The translations under genes and the position numbers were made by a program. A DNA stretch of 64,000 nt from BNWE01 sp964369545 (GTDB lineage: Bacteria > Pseudomonadota > Alphaproteobacteria > UBA3830), in the NCBI GenBank assembly GCA_964369545.1, contig CAYJFA010000003.1:104477-168476 (forward strand). Reading direction: 5' to 3'. This document shows positions 26,982-36,162 of the stretch, piece by piece; the first letter of the stretch is position 1, and each line of letters starts with the position of its first letter. The notes under the pieces were generated by a model, which saw nothing but the letters and a program-made list of their open reading frames with translations, made no database searches and had not been told where the DNA came from.

Positions 26982-27605
26982 ATGAGAGATATTAATGAAG
27001 TTTGTATGAACACTCTTGTTCCTATGGTTATAGAGCAAGGCGCACGTGGAGAGCGGTCTTTTGATATTTATTCTAGATTGCTTAAAGAGCGTATTATCTT
27101 TTTAACAGGAGAAGTGAACGATGTCTCCGCAAGTCTGATATGTGCTCAGTTGCTGTTTTTGGAATCCGAGGATCCAAAAAAAGATATTTTCTTCTATATA
27201 AACTCTCCAGGTGGCGTAGTAACAGCTGGTTTATCGATCTATGATACAATGCAGTATATTACTCCTAAGGTAAGTACTATATGTATGGGGATGGCTGCGT
27301 CCATGGGATCTTTTTTGCTGGCAGGTGGAGCAAAAGGCAAAAGATTTTCTCTTCCAAACTCTACAATTTTAGTTCATCAGCCGATAGGGGGATACCGCGG
27401 ACAAGCTAGCGATATAGCGATTCATGCTAAAGAAATATTAGATTTGCGCAATCGCTTGAATAAGATTTATTATCATCACACAGGCATGCCGATTTCAGAA
27501 ATTGAAAAAGTAGTTGAGCGTGATACTTATTTTACACCGGAAGAGGCAAAAAAGTTTGGATTAATCGATAGTATTATTACAAGCCGTAATATAAATATAA
27601 AATAG
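26982..27605 (+). CDS. clpP: ATP-dependent Clp protease proteolytic subunit
   Basis: The 207-residue protein has the full catalytic triad: S107 (GMAASMGSF), H132 (TILVHQPIGG) and D181 (VERDTYF). It forms the tetradecameric peptidase driven by ClpX or ClpA. YINSPGGVVTAGLSIYDTMQ is the family motif. Placed after tig. In most alphaproteobacteria clpX follows, but here a convergent XRE regulator interrupts. Confidence 0.96.
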   Translation: MRDINEVCMNTLVPMVIEQGARGERSFDIYSRLLKERIIFLTGEVNDVSASLICAQLLFLESEDPKKDIFFYINSPGGVVTAGLSIYDTMQYITPKVSTICMGMAASMGSFLLAGGAKGKRFSLPNSTILVHQPIGGYRGQASDIAIHAKEILDLRNRLNKIYYHHTGMPISEIEKVVERDTYFTPEEAKKFGLIDSIITSRNINIK

Positions 27606-27635
27606 AAGAAAAGATTAAATAAAATCTGATTGCCT

Positions 27636-28082
27636 CTAGCAGTTATATTTCATTATATTTTGTGCCATCTTTAACAAGAATGCTCGATCTTCTTCTAGTT
27701 TGATTTTTTTATACGCGCTTATTAATTTGTTTACTTCTTTATGTAATTTTTTTTCATGTTTATTTATTAACAATGAATTAATGTCGTATTTTTTTTCTTG
27801 AAAGATATTGCTGCAATTAATGTTAATCTCATTGGATTCAATGTTTTCTGGATCGGGTAGCCCTCTAACAAATGTCTCATATGAAGTGCAAAGTGAACAA
27901 GAAGCAAGATAAAGTCTACTTGCACTGATTCTATTTATTCCTTTTTCATATTTTTGAATTTGTTGGAAGGCTATACCCAATTTTTTTCCCAGTGTTTCTT
28001 GAGACAATCCTCTAAGTTCTCGCATATATCGTAGTTTTTTTCCGATATATATGTCTATATCCGCCTTTGATGTTATTATCAT
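27636..28082 (-). CDS. XRE-family transcriptional regulator
   Basis: This 148-residue protein carries a Cro/CI-type helix-turn-helix (IGKKLRYMRELRGLSQETLGKKLGIAFQQIQKYEKGINRIS, residues about 13-53), matching a conserved alphaproteobacterial family with a divergent C-terminal part that is coiled and basic. It faces clpP tail to tail. Target genes are not shown by the sequence. The gene start (ATG 28082) has GGAAG upstream. Confidence 0.82.
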   Translation of the reverse strand: MIITSKADIDIYIGKKLRYMRELRGLSQETLGKKLGIAFQQIQKYEKGINRISASRLYLASCSLCTSYETFVRGLPDPENIESNEININCSNIFQEKKYDINSLLINKHEKKLHKEVNKLISAYKKIKLEEDRAFLLKMAQNIMKYNC

Positions 28083-28429
28083 TCTTCTTCCCTTTTACGG
28101 TATAATTTAATATCAACCTTGAGTTGCGTTTTCAACACAAAAATTACGTATTTTTAATATGTTAGATGGCGTTAAGTTTTTGTTTAAAAAATAATTAGTT
28201 GAATTTATAAGAAATGATACAAAAAAGCAGAAGAAATTAGCTGCAATTGTAGATATAAAAACAAAATTAATAAAATTATTTGTGAAGATAATATTCTGAA
28301 TACTGCCTGGCTTGACTGTTTCTTTGATAATGGTTAGTATACGAGACTTGAAGATTTATATGCTCAGAAACGAGATATTGAGAGAGCACATAATTTATGA
28401 TTATATGGTACTAAATTTGTAAGAATTTA

Positions 28430-28613
28430 TTGTATTCTCGTATAAATACTGTTATATATTTTCAAGTCAGAAATAATTAGATCAAATAATTTGATCACGA
28501 TGTATTCCAGTAGACACATTAGATGTGGTAGAATCCGAAAATTCGGTGAGATATTGGTACAAAATCGTTATAGATGTTGATCTTGAATATGTAAATTAAT
28601 GAGGAAGGGGCGC
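28430..28613 (+). promoter_or_regulatory. promoter and structured leader of the ribosomal superoperon
   Basis: A candidate promoter, TTGTAT (28430), 17 bp and TATATA (28453), opens a leader of about 155 nt. It holds two small hairpins, CACAT-TAG-ATGTG (28515-28527) and CCGAA-AA-TTCGG (28535-28546). This is where an autoregulatory ribosomal-protein site would be expected, but no known motif was matched. The remaining gene-free bases 28083-28429 show only short, broken frames. Confidence 0.35.
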
Positions 28614-28985
28614 ATGCCGACAATTAATCAGCTGATCAAAAATCCGAGAAAAGATGTAGCGAAAAGAAATAAAGTTCCGGCGCTTTTATCTTGTCCGCAG
28701 AGGAGAGGTGTTTGTACGCGTGTTACAACTACGACGCCAAAAAAACCTAACTCAGCATTAAGAAAAATCGCTCGTGTTCGTCTAACTAGCGGGTTTGAAG
28801 TGACTTGTTATATTCCTGGGGAAGGACATAATTTGCAAGAGCACTCTGTTGTAATGATCAGAGGTGGGCGTGTGAAGGACCTTCCAGGTGTGAGATATCA
28901 TATCGTTCGTGGTGCGTTGGATACACAGGGAGTGAAGGATAGGCGTCAAGGCCGTTCCAAGTACGGCGTCAAAAAGCCAAAGTAA
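28614..28985 (+). CDS. rpsL: 30S ribosomal protein S12
   Basis: The 123-residue protein has canonical S12 ends (MPTINQLIKNPRK, KYGVKKPK) and the decoding-centre loops TTTPKKPNSALRKIARVRL and PGEGHNLQEHSVV. It has the lysine at the classic streptomycin position (TPKKPN). ATG 28614 follows AGGAAGG; an upstream in-frame start was rejected. First gene of the superoperon. Confidence 0.98.
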   Translation: MPTINQLIKNPRKDVAKRNKVPALLSCPQRRGVCTRVTTTTPKKPNSALRKIARVRLTSGFEVTCYIPGEGHNLQEHSVVMIRGGRVKDLPGVRYHIVRGALDTQGVKDRRQGRSKYGVKKPK

Positions 28986-28994
28986 GAGGATATT

Positions 28995-29465
28995 ATGGGA
29001 CGTAGAAGAGCTGCAGAAAAGAGAGAAGTGTTGCCGGATCCAAAATTTGGCAGTGTAGTTGTTACGAAATTTATTAACGTTGCAATGTATGATGGTAAAA
29101 AGTCTATTGTAGAAAGAATTTTGCATGATGTGTTCAATCATATTCATAAAAAATCCAGCAAGCCTGGATTGGAAGTCTTTGAAGAAGCTCTTGCTAATGT
29201 GAAGCCATCGGTTGAATTAAAATCTCGTCGAGTAGGTGGCGCTACTTATCAGGTTCCTGTGGAGGTTCGTTTCGAAAGGGCTCAGGCCTTGGCAATTAGG
29301 TGGATTATTATTAATGCACGTAAGCGTAGCGAGAAAACAATGACGCTTAAATTAGCTGGTGAGCTTTTAGACGCCTATAATGGTCGCGGTGGATCTATAA
29401 AAAAGCGGGATGATACCCATAAAATGGCAGAGGCAAACAAGGCATTTGCTCATTATAGGTGGTAA
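28995..29465 (+). CDS. rpsG: 30S ribosomal protein S7
   Basis: The 156-residue protein is canonical: it begins MGRRRAAEKREVLPDP, contains KPSVELKSRRVGGATYQVPVEVR and ends HKMAEANKAFAHYRW. S7 organises the 3' head domain of 16S rRNA. RBS AGAGGAT at 28985. It is 9 nt behind rpsL; fusA starts 2 nt after its stop. Confidence 0.98.
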   Translation: MGRRRAAEKREVLPDPKFGSVVVTKFINVAMYDGKKSIVERILHDVFNHIHKKSSKPGLEVFEEALANVKPSVELKSRRVGGATYQVPVEVRFERAQALAIRWIIINARKRSEKTMTLKLAGELLDAYNGRGGSIKKRDDTHKMAEANKAFAHYRW

Positions 29466-29467
29466 TT

Positions 29468-31561
29468 ATGGTAAGAAAGACTCCGATCGAGCAATATCGC
29501 AACATAGGCATCATGGCACACATTGATGCAGGGAAAACTACGACAACAGAAAGAATTCTTTTTTATACTGGGCGCTCACATAAGCTTGGAGAAGTTCACG
29601 AGGGTGCGGCAACCATGGACTGGATGGAGCAAGAGCAGGAAAGAGGTATTACGATTACTTCCGCTGCTACTACTTGTTATTGGAAAGATCATAGAATAAA
29701 CATCATTGATACCCCTGGGCACGTGGATTTTACGATTGAAGTTGAGCGTTCTCTGAGAGTTTTAGATGGAGCTGTTGCGGTTTTCGACGGAGTTGCGGGT
29801 GTAGAGCCTCAATCAGAAACAGTATGGCGTCAAGCTGATAAATATCATGTTCCAAGAATTTGTTTCGTTAATAAAATGGATAGGACGGGGGCAAACTTCT
29901 TCCGCTGCGTCGATATGATTGTAGATCGCCTGGGTGCGCGTCCGATGGTTATGCAGTTTCCCGATGGTTTGGAAAGTGATTTTATTGGTGTTATCGATGT
30001 TTTGAGGATGAAAGCTTATCATTGGAAAAATGAAACCATGGGAGCAGAGTACGAAACGGTCGAAATTTCTGAAAAATATGCAAAACAAGCGGCGGAATAT
30101 CATAAAAAATTAGTAGAAATGGCTGTGGAGCAGGATGATGATTTGATGGAATCTTATCTTGAGGGGGTGGAGCCTACTACGGAACAGTTGATTGCTTGTA
30201 TAAGAAAAGGCGTGATCAGTGGTGCTTTTGTTCCAGTTTTTTGTGGTAGCGCGTTTAAAAACAAAGGTGTTCAGACGTTATTAGATGGCGTCATTAATTT
30301 CTTGCCGTCTCCCCTAGATATCGGCGCTATTTCGGGTCACAGCCTTGATGATGATTCGGTAATTACAAGAGAGCCTAAGGATGAAGAGGCGCTGTCTGCA
30401 TTAGCATTCAAAGTTATGACAGATCCATTTGTGGGATCTCTTACATTTGTCAGAATTTACTCCGGAACTTTAGAGGCTGGAAGTTATGTTGCAAATTCCA
30501 CAAAAGGCGATCGTGAAAGAATAGGGCGTCTTCTTTTGATGCATGCAAATAATAGAGAAGATATAAAAGAAGCGCATGCAGGTGATATTGTGGCAGTTTG
30601 TGGGTTGAAATGTTCAACAACTGGTGATACATTGTGCTCAACATCTAAGCAAGTCTTATTGGAAAAGATGGAGTTTCCTGATCCGGTTATTGAGGTGGCA
30701 GTTGAGCCGAAGTCAAAGGCAGATCAAGAAAAAATGGGAATCGCTCTGTCTCGTTTGGCTGCCGAGGATCCTTCTTTTAGAGTAAGCATGAATGCGGAAA
30801 CTGGCCAAACAATTATCAAAGGGATGGGTGAGCTTCATCTTGAGATTATTGTTGATCGCATGAAGAGAGAATTTAAGGTCGACGCGAATGTTGGCGCTCC
30901 TCAAGTTGCGTACAGAGAAACAATTTCTAAGGCTGCAGAAATTGATTATGTGCACAAAAAACAATCTGGAGGTGCTGGTCAATTTGCTAAGGTTGTTTTA
31001 CAATTCGAGCCAGGTAATTATTCTGCTGGGCTTGAATTTGAAAGCAAGATTTTCGGTGGCGCGGTTCCAAGAGAGTATATTCCCGGAGTTGAAAAGGGTT
31101 TAAAAAGCATTGCAGAATCTGGTTGCTTGATAGGGTTTCCGATTGTTGGAGTGAAGTGTACGCTTATTGATGGCGCATATCATGATGTTGACTCAAGCGT
31201 GTTAGCGTTCGAAATTGCCGGTCGCGGTGCATTTAGAGAGGCGATGGCTAAATGCGGAGCTAAGATATTAGAGCCTATAATGTCAGTTGAGGTTGTTACT
31301 CCTGAAGATTATATGGGTGATATTATTGGAGATCTCAACAGTCGTCGTGGGCAAGTTGTAGGTATGGATCAGAGAGCGAATGCTCGCGTAATTGCTGCTG
31401 AAGTTCCTTTGGCGGAAATGTTCGGATACGTGAATACATTGCGTTCCATGAGCCAAGGTCGTGCTCAATACACGATGCAGTTTGTTCGCTACGATGTGGT
31501 TCCATCACATGTAGCAGACAAAGTCATTGCTGAGCATAAAGGTATAGGAAAAAGTGAATAG
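29468..31561 (+). CDS. fusA: elongation factor G
   Basis: The 697-residue translocase GTPase shows G1 AHIDAGKTTTTER, G3 DTPGHVDFTIEVERSLRVLDGAV and G4 NKMDRTGANF. The C-terminal part (GMGELHLEIIVDRMKREFKV) is complete. ATG 29468 (MVRKTPIEQYRN) was chosen over an upstream GTG overlapping rpsG. Confidence 0.98.
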   Translation: MVRKTPIEQYRNIGIMAHIDAGKTTTTERILFYTGRSHKLGEVHEGAATMDWMEQEQERGITITSAATTCYWKDHRINIIDTPGHVDFTIEVERSLRVLDGAVAVFDGVAGVEPQSETVWRQADKYHVPRICFVNKMDRTGANFFRCVDMIVDRLGARPMVMQFPDGLESDFIGVIDVLRMKAYHWKNETMGAEYETVEISEKYAKQAAEYHKKLVEMAVEQDDDLMESYLEGVEPTTEQLIACIRKGVISGAFVPVFCGSAFKNKGVQTLLDGVINFLPSPLDIGAISGHSLDDDSVITREPKDEEALSALAFKVMTDPFVGSLTFVRIYSGTLEAGSYVANSTKGDRERIGRLLLMHANNREDIKEAHAGDIVAVCGLKCSTTGDTLCSTSKQVLLEKMEFPDPVIEVAVEPKSKADQEKMGIALSRLAAEDPSFRVSMNAETGQTIIKGMGELHLEIIVDRMKREFKVDANVGAPQVAYRETISKAAEIDYVHKKQSGGAGQFAKVVLQFEPGNYSAGLEFESKIFGGAVPREYIPGVEKGLKSIAESGCLIGFPIVGVKCTLIDGAYHDVDSSVLAFEIAGRGAFREAMAKCGAKILEPIMSVEVVTPEDYMGDIIGDLNSRRGQVVGMDQRANARVIAAEVPLAEMFGYVNTLRSMSQGRAQYTMQFVRYDVVPSHVADKVIAEHKGIGKSE

Positions 31562-31587
31562 GTTTGAAGGTTTAGGAGAAAGGTAAT

Positions 31588-32778
31588 ATGAGTAAAGCTA
31601 AATTTGAGAGGTCAAAACCGCATTGTAACATTGGAACCATCGGTCACGTTGATCATGGTAAAACAACATTAACCGCTGCTATCACAAAGATTTTAGCAGA
31701 AAAAGGTGGGGCGAGTTTTACCGCATATGATCAAATTGATAAGGCGCCAGAAGAAAAGGCGCGCGGTATAACGATTTCTACATCGCATGTTGAATATGAA
31801 ACGGATAAAAGGCATTATGCGCACGTCGATTGCCCAGGTCACGCTGACTATGTTAAGAATATGATCACTGGCGCTGCGCAGATGGACGGAGCTATTTTGG
31901 TTGTATCTGGAACCGATAGCGTTATGCCTCAGACCAAAGAGCATATTCTTTTGGCTCGTCAGGTTGGTGTTCCAGCTTTGGTTGTTTTTATCAATAAAGT
32001 TGATATGGTTGATGATCCCGATATGCTTGAGCTCGTAGAAATGGAAATTAAAGATACGTTGGCGAAATATAACTTTCCAGCGGATGAAATTCCTATAATT
32101 AAGGGAAGTGCTTTATGCGCATTAGAAGGAAAAAATGACGAAGTTGGAAAAAATAAAATTCTTGAGTTGATGAATGCTATTGACAACTACATTCCTCAGC
32201 CAGAGCGTCCAAAGGATCGTCCTTTCTTGATGCCAATCGAAGATGTGTTCTCTATTTCTGGTCGTGGTACGGTTGTTACCGGTCGTGTCGAGCAGGGTAT
32301 TGTTAAAACGGGTGATGAAGTTGAAATCGTTGGTATTAAAGCGACTACGAAAACAGTTGTTACCGGCGTTGAAATGTTCCGTAAATTGCTTGATCAAGGC
32401 GAAGCGGGTGATAATCTTGGCTGCTTGTTGCGTGGTACAAAGCGTGAAGATGTTGAGCGCGGACAAGTTTTGGCTGCATCAGGTTCAATCACTCCACATA
32501 CGAATTTTGAATGCGAAGCATATATTTTAAATAAGGAAGAAGGTGGGCGTCATACTCCGTTCTTCAACGGATATCGTCCTCAATTCTATTTCAGAACTAC
32601 AGATGTGACCGGTGATGTAACCTTGCAATCTGGTGTAGAAATGGTAATGCCTGGTGATAACGTCAGATTAACCGTGAAACTTATCGCTCCTATTGCTATG
32701 GATGAAGGATTGAGATTTGCTATTCGTGAAGGCGGTCGCACTGTTGGTGCTGGCGTTGTCACAAAGATCATAGCGTAA
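31588..32778 (+). CDS. tuf: elongation factor Tu
   Basis: The 396-residue protein is full length. G1 GHVDHGKTTLTAAIT, the effector loop EEKARGITISTSHVEYET, DCPGHADYVKNMITGAAQMD and NKVDMVDD are intact. The alphaproteobacterial-style GGASFTAYDQIDKAPEEKARG supports the taxonomic reading. RBS AGGAGAAAGG. Only one tuf is in this window. Confidence 0.98.
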   Translation: MSKAKFERSKPHCNIGTIGHVDHGKTTLTAAITKILAEKGGASFTAYDQIDKAPEEKARGITISTSHVEYETDKRHYAHVDCPGHADYVKNMITGAAQMDGAILVVSGTDSVMPQTKEHILLARQVGVPALVVFINKVDMVDDPDMLELVEMEIKDTLAKYNFPADEIPIIKGSALCALEGKNDEVGKNKILELMNAIDNYIPQPERPKDRPFLMPIEDVFSISGRGTVVTGRVEQGIVKTGDEVEIVGIKATTKTVVTGVEMFRKLLDQGEAGDNLGCLLRGTKREDVERGQVLAASGSITPHTNFECEAYILNKEEGGRHTPFFNGYRPQFYFRTTDVTGDVTLQSGVEMVMPGDNVRLTVKLIAPIAMDEGLRFAIREGGRTVGAGVVTKIIA

Positions 32779-32799
32779 TTTTTGGAAGGGATATAGACC

Positions 32800-33114
32800 A
32801 TGAACGCGCAATGCATCCGTATATGTCTAAGAGCATATGATCATAGGATACTAGATTATTCTACGAATGAGATTGTTATGACTGCGAAAAGAACCGGTGC
32901 TAATGTTCGTGGTCCTGTTCCTCTACCAAATAGGATTGAACGCTTCACGGTGTTGCGTTCTCCACATATTGATAAGAAATCTCGTGAGCAATTCGAAATG
33001 AGAACTCATAAGAGATTGTTGGATATTATAGATTGTCCTCCGCAAACAGTAGACGCTCTAATGAAATTGGAGTTAGCTGCTGGTGTTGACGTCGAAATTA
33101 AACTTTTAGGTTAA
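32800..33114 (+). CDS. rpsJ: 30S ribosomal protein S10
   Basis: The 104-residue protein starts MNAQCIRICLRAYDHRILDYS and keeps the loop GPVPLPNRIERFTVLRSPHIDKKSREQFEMR that reaches the head of 16S rRNA. S10 also acts in transcription antitermination with NusB. RBS GGAAGGG. First gene of the S10 block, 21 nt after tuf. Confidence 0.97.
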   Translation: MNAQCIRICLRAYDHRILDYSTNEIVMTAKRTGANVRGPVPLPNRIERFTVLRSPHIDKKSREQFEMRTHKRLLDIIDCPPQTVDALMKLELAAGVDVEIKLLG

Positions 33115-33118
33115 AGCC

Positions 33119-33754
33119 ATGCGTTCAGGATTGTTGGGTAAAAAAATAGGCATGACACGTATCTTGAGTGATAACGGTTCTCAATATGCGGTGACGGTGC
33201 TGAAAATTGAGCAGCATGATGTGTTGTCTCATAAAACATTAGATAAGCACGGATATGATGCTGTTGTTGTAGGGACGATCGAAACCGAAGAAAAAAAATT
33301 ATCGAAGCCAGAATGTGGGTTCTTTAAAAAACTTGGTGGAAAATTTTATAAAAAAGTAAAAGAGTTCAGATTGCCTTCTGCAGAAATTCCAGAGGTTGGA
33401 AGTTCTTATGGTGCTGATATGTTTTCTTCGGGGCAGGTTGTTGATGTTACCGGAGTTTCCATCGGAAAGGGATTTGCTGGTGGTATGAAACGTCATAATT
33501 TTGGCGGATTAAGGGCGTCGCACGGTGTTTCCGTGTCTCATAGAAGTCATGGATCCACAGGTAATAGGACAGATCCAGGAAAGGTTTTTAAAGGTAAAAA
33601 AATGGCCGGCCATATGGGACATGAAAAAGTTACTATACAAAATTTAACTGTTCATGGTACTGATGGAAATCTTCTTTTGATTCGTGGTGGTGTTCCAGGT
33701 CCAGAAGGTGGTTATGTTTTGGTCAAAGATGCAGTAAAGAGGAAGCAGCAATAA
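33119..33754 (+). CDS. rplC: 50S ribosomal protein L3
   Basis: The 211-residue protein begins MRSGLLGKKIGMTRI. The extended loop SHRSHGSTGNRTDPGKVFKGKKMAGHMG, which carries a glutamine-methylation-type stretch in relatives, is present. RBS lies within the rpsJ end. The stop overlaps the rplD start by one base. Confidence 0.97.
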   Translation: MRSGLLGKKIGMTRILSDNGSQYAVTVLKIEQHDVLSHKTLDKHGYDAVVVGTIETEEKKLSKPECGFFKKLGGKFYKKVKEFRLPSAEIPEVGSSYGADMFSSGQVVDVTGVSIGKGFAGGMKRHNFGGLRASHGVSVSHRSHGSTGNRTDPGKVFKGKKMAGHMGHEKVTIQNLTVHGTDGNLLLIRGGVPGPEGGYVLVKDAVKRKQQ

Positions 33755-34377
33755 TGCAGTTGCAGGTTGTAAAATTAAACGGCGAAGTCAGCGGCGATAT
33801 TGCGCTTGATGATGCGATATTTAATATCGAGCCAAAAAAAGAATGTCTTGCTGACGTCGTAAGGTGGCAACTTGCTCGTAGACAAGCCGGTACACACGCT
33901 GTGAAAACTCGCGGTTTTATCAATAGAACCAAGAAAAAGGCATTTCGTCAAAAAGGTACTGGTAACGCGCGTCATGGGGCTCGTACAGCGAATATTTTTG
34001 TTGGTGGTGGCGTTGTTTTTGGACCGACTCCTCGTTCTCATGATTTTAAAATCAACAAAAAAGTTAGGCTTCTTGCGATGAGGACTCTTTTAACGATCAA
34101 ACTTAAAGAGAACAATCTTATAATATGCGAAGATCTGAATATTGAAATGGCAAAAACAAAGATCTTGTTAGATTCCATGAATAAAATGAAATTGACATCG
34201 GCATTGTTTGTAGATTCTTCAGAAAACTGTGGCGATTTCAGAAATGCTTGTTCAAATCTCCATAAAATTAATGTGTTGCCGACAATTGGATTTAACGTTT
34301 ATGATGCGTTGAGGCATGAAAAGTTAGTGCTTACGAGAAGTGCTGTAGCCATTCTTCAAGAGCGTTTGTTAGGATAA
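33754..34377 (+). CDS. rplD: 50S ribosomal protein L4
   Basis: The 207-residue protein has the extended tunnel loop RQKGTGNARHGARTANIFVGGGVVFGP and the C-terminal fold ending LTRSAVAILQERLLG. L4 in E. coli also regulates the S10 operon, but no matching leader was recognised here. It overlaps both neighbours by a single base or a few. Confidence 0.97.
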   Translation: MQLQVVKLNGEVSGDIALDDAIFNIEPKKECLADVVRWQLARRQAGTHAVKTRGFINRTKKKAFRQKGTGNARHGARTANIFVGGGVVFGPTPRSHDFKINKKVRLLAMRTLLTIKLKENNLIICEDLNIEMAKTKILLDSMNKMKLTSALFVDSSENCGDFRNACSNLHKINVLPTIGFNVYDALRHEKLVLTRSAVAILQERLLG

Positions 34378-34670
34378 TGACCATGATGATGTCAGAGTAT
34401 GATTGCTTAGTTGCTCCTGTAATGACAGAAAAAGCAATGAATAGCGGGAAAGATAGTACTTATGTTTTTAAAGTGCATAGTGATGCCACAAAGCTTGATA
34501 TAAGCAAGGCTGTTGAAAAAGTATTTAAGGTGAAAGTATCGAAAGTAAACGTATTGAATAGAAATGGAAAGCAAAAAACGTTTCGAAATAGAAAAGGCTT
34601 AACTAAGTCTAGAAAAATCGCGGTCATTCGTTTATCTGAAGGTACTATTAATTTTGAGGGTGGAGTCTAA
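34377..34670 (+). CDS. rplW: 50S ribosomal protein L23
   Basis: The protein of about 97 residues keeps the L23 core (APVMTEKAMN, TYVFKVHSDATKLDISKAVEKVFKVKV, RKGLTKSRKIAVIRL). It lies at the tunnel exit and docks trigger factor. Three in-frame ATGs (34377, 34383-34389) are possible starts. AGGATA sits too close to the first, so ATG 34383 may be the real one. Confidence 0.95.
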   Translation: MTMMMSEYDCLVAPVMTEKAMNSGKDSTYVFKVHSDATKLDISKAVEKVFKVKVSKVNVLNRNGKQKTFRNRKGLTKSRKIAVIRLSEGTINFEGGV

Positions 34671-35497
34671 TGGCTTTAAAGGCTTATAAACCAGTTACGC
34701 CTGGGACAAGAGGTTTAGTATTAATTGATAAATCTTCTTTGTGGAGTGGAAGACCTTATAAAGGTTTGGTTTGTGGTAAATCAAATACAGGTGGGCGAAA
34801 TTTTCAGGGGCGTATTACTTCTTGGCATCGTGGCGGTGGTCATAAAAAATTATATCGCTTTATTGATTTTGTAAGAAATAAACTTGATGTAGAAGCCACA
34901 GTCGAACGTATTGAATATGACCCTAACAGAACAGCTTTTATTGCTTTGATAAAGTATATCGATGGTGAATTTGCATATATCATTGCTCCGCAGAGATTGT
35001 CTATTGGTGATAAGATTATTTCATCTGATAAAACCGACGTTAAAGTAGGCAACTGTATGAAAATGATCAACATTCCTGTTGGTACTGTTGTTCATAACAT
35101 CGAAATAAAAATCGGGAAAGGTGGTCAGTATGCGAGATCTGCAGGTGCATATGGGCAAATTGTTGGTAGAGATTCTGGAAAAGTGATTGTTAAGCTATCT
35201 TCTGGAGAAGTACGATTGATAAGCGGTGAGTGTCGTGCTAGTATAGGCGCTGTTTCGAATCAGGATCAAAAAAACATTAATCTTGGTAAGGCGGGGCGCA
35301 GTCGATGGATGGGGTGGCGTCCTACAAACAGAGGGTCTGCCATGAACCCGATCGATCACCCTCATGGCGGTGGTGAAGGTAAGACAAAAAGCGGTAGGCA
35401 GCCAGTTACTCCTTGGGGTAAGCCTACGAAGGGGTATAAAACCAGGAAGAAGGCAAAGCCGTCTGATAAGTTTATTTTGACGAAAAGAAAGAAATAG
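34670..35497 (+). CDS. rplB: 50S ribosomal protein L2
   Basis: The 275-residue protein begins MALKAYKPVTPGTRGLVLIDK and has the peptidyl-transferase-proximal C-terminal stretch NPIDHPHGGGEGKTKSGRQPVTPWG, including the conserved His (about residue 229). It overlaps the rplW stop by one base, with GGTGGAG upstream. Confidence 0.98.
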   Translation: MALKAYKPVTPGTRGLVLIDKSSLWSGRPYKGLVCGKSNTGGRNFQGRITSWHRGGGHKKLYRFIDFVRNKLDVEATVERIEYDPNRTAFIALIKYIDGEFAYIIAPQRLSIGDKIISSDKTDVKVGNCMKMINIPVGTVVHNIEIKIGKGGQYARSAGAYGQIVGRDSGKVIVKLSSGEVRLISGECRASIGAVSNQDQKNINLGKAGRSRWMGWRPTNRGSAMNPIDHPHGGGEGKTKSGRQPVTPWGKPTKGYKTRKKAKPSDKFILTKRKK

Positions 35498-35505
35498 GTG
35501 ATATT

Positions 35506-35784
35506 GTGGCTCGTTCGGTATGGAAAGGTCCGTTTGTTGACGGATATTTGATAAAGAAAGTTAAGGCTCTACTGGAGACTGGTCGTCGTGATCCTATCAA
35601 GACGTGGTCCAGACGTTCGACTTTGATTCCAGATTTTGTTGGAGTCACATTTTCTGTGCACAATGGTCGTAAATTTATTCCGGTTGTTGTTACCGAAGAA
35701 ATGGTTGGACATAAATTAGGGGAATTTGCTCCTACAAGAACATTTAACGGCCATGCTGGTGATAAAAAAGCGAAGAGGGGTTAA
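35506..35784 (+). CDS. rpsS: 30S ribosomal protein S19
   Basis: The 92-residue protein has a GTG start and begins MARSVWKGPFVDGYLIKK. It keeps TWSRRSTLIPDFVGVTFSVHNGRKFIPV and HKLGEFAPTRTFNGHAGDKKAKRG. S19 lies in the head and touches the A-site finger. RBS AGGTGA. Confidence 0.97.
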   Translation: MARSVWKGPFVDGYLIKKVKALLETGRRDPIKTWSRRSTLIPDFVGVTFSVHNGRKFIPVVVTEEMVGHKLGEFAPTRTFNGHAGDKKAKRG

Positions 35785-35789
35785 TAAAG

Positions 35790-36161
35790 ATGGCTAAGAG
35801 GTTACGAATTAAACCAACTTCCGTTGAAGTTATAGCCAAAGACAGGATGGTGTTGGCATCTCCTAGAAAAGTAAATTTAGTTGCTAAATTGATTCGAGGT
35901 ATGCCTGTTGGTAAAGCATTAGATGCTTTAAAATTCTGCAAAAGAGCCGTGGCTGAAGATGTAAGAAAGACAGTTTTATCAGCAGTATCAAATGCTGAAA
36001 TGAATCACAGTTTAGATATAGATCTTTTAAAAGTAAAAGAAGCTTATGTTGGTAAGGCAGTTACTCTTAGAAGGTTTATGGCTCGAGCAAAGGGCAGCGG
36101 GAGTCCTATTTTGAAAAAATTTAGTCGCTTAACTGTTATATTATGTGAGACTGAGGGTTAA
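35790..36161 (+). CDS. rplV: 50S ribosomal protein L22
   Basis: The 123-residue protein has the core ASPRKVNLVAKLIRGMPVGKALDALKFCKR and the tunnel hairpin RFMARAKGSGSPILKKFSRLTVILCE. The final strand is complete. RBS AGGGGTTA overlaps the rpsS end. The next gene starts one base after the stop. Confidence 0.97.
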   Translation: MAKRLRIKPTSVEVIAKDRMVLASPRKVNLVAKLIRGMPVGKALDALKFCKRAVAEDVRKTVLSAVSNAEMNHSLDIDLLKVKEAYVGKAVTLRRFMARAKGSGSPILKKFSRLTVILCETEG

Positions 36162-36162
36162 T

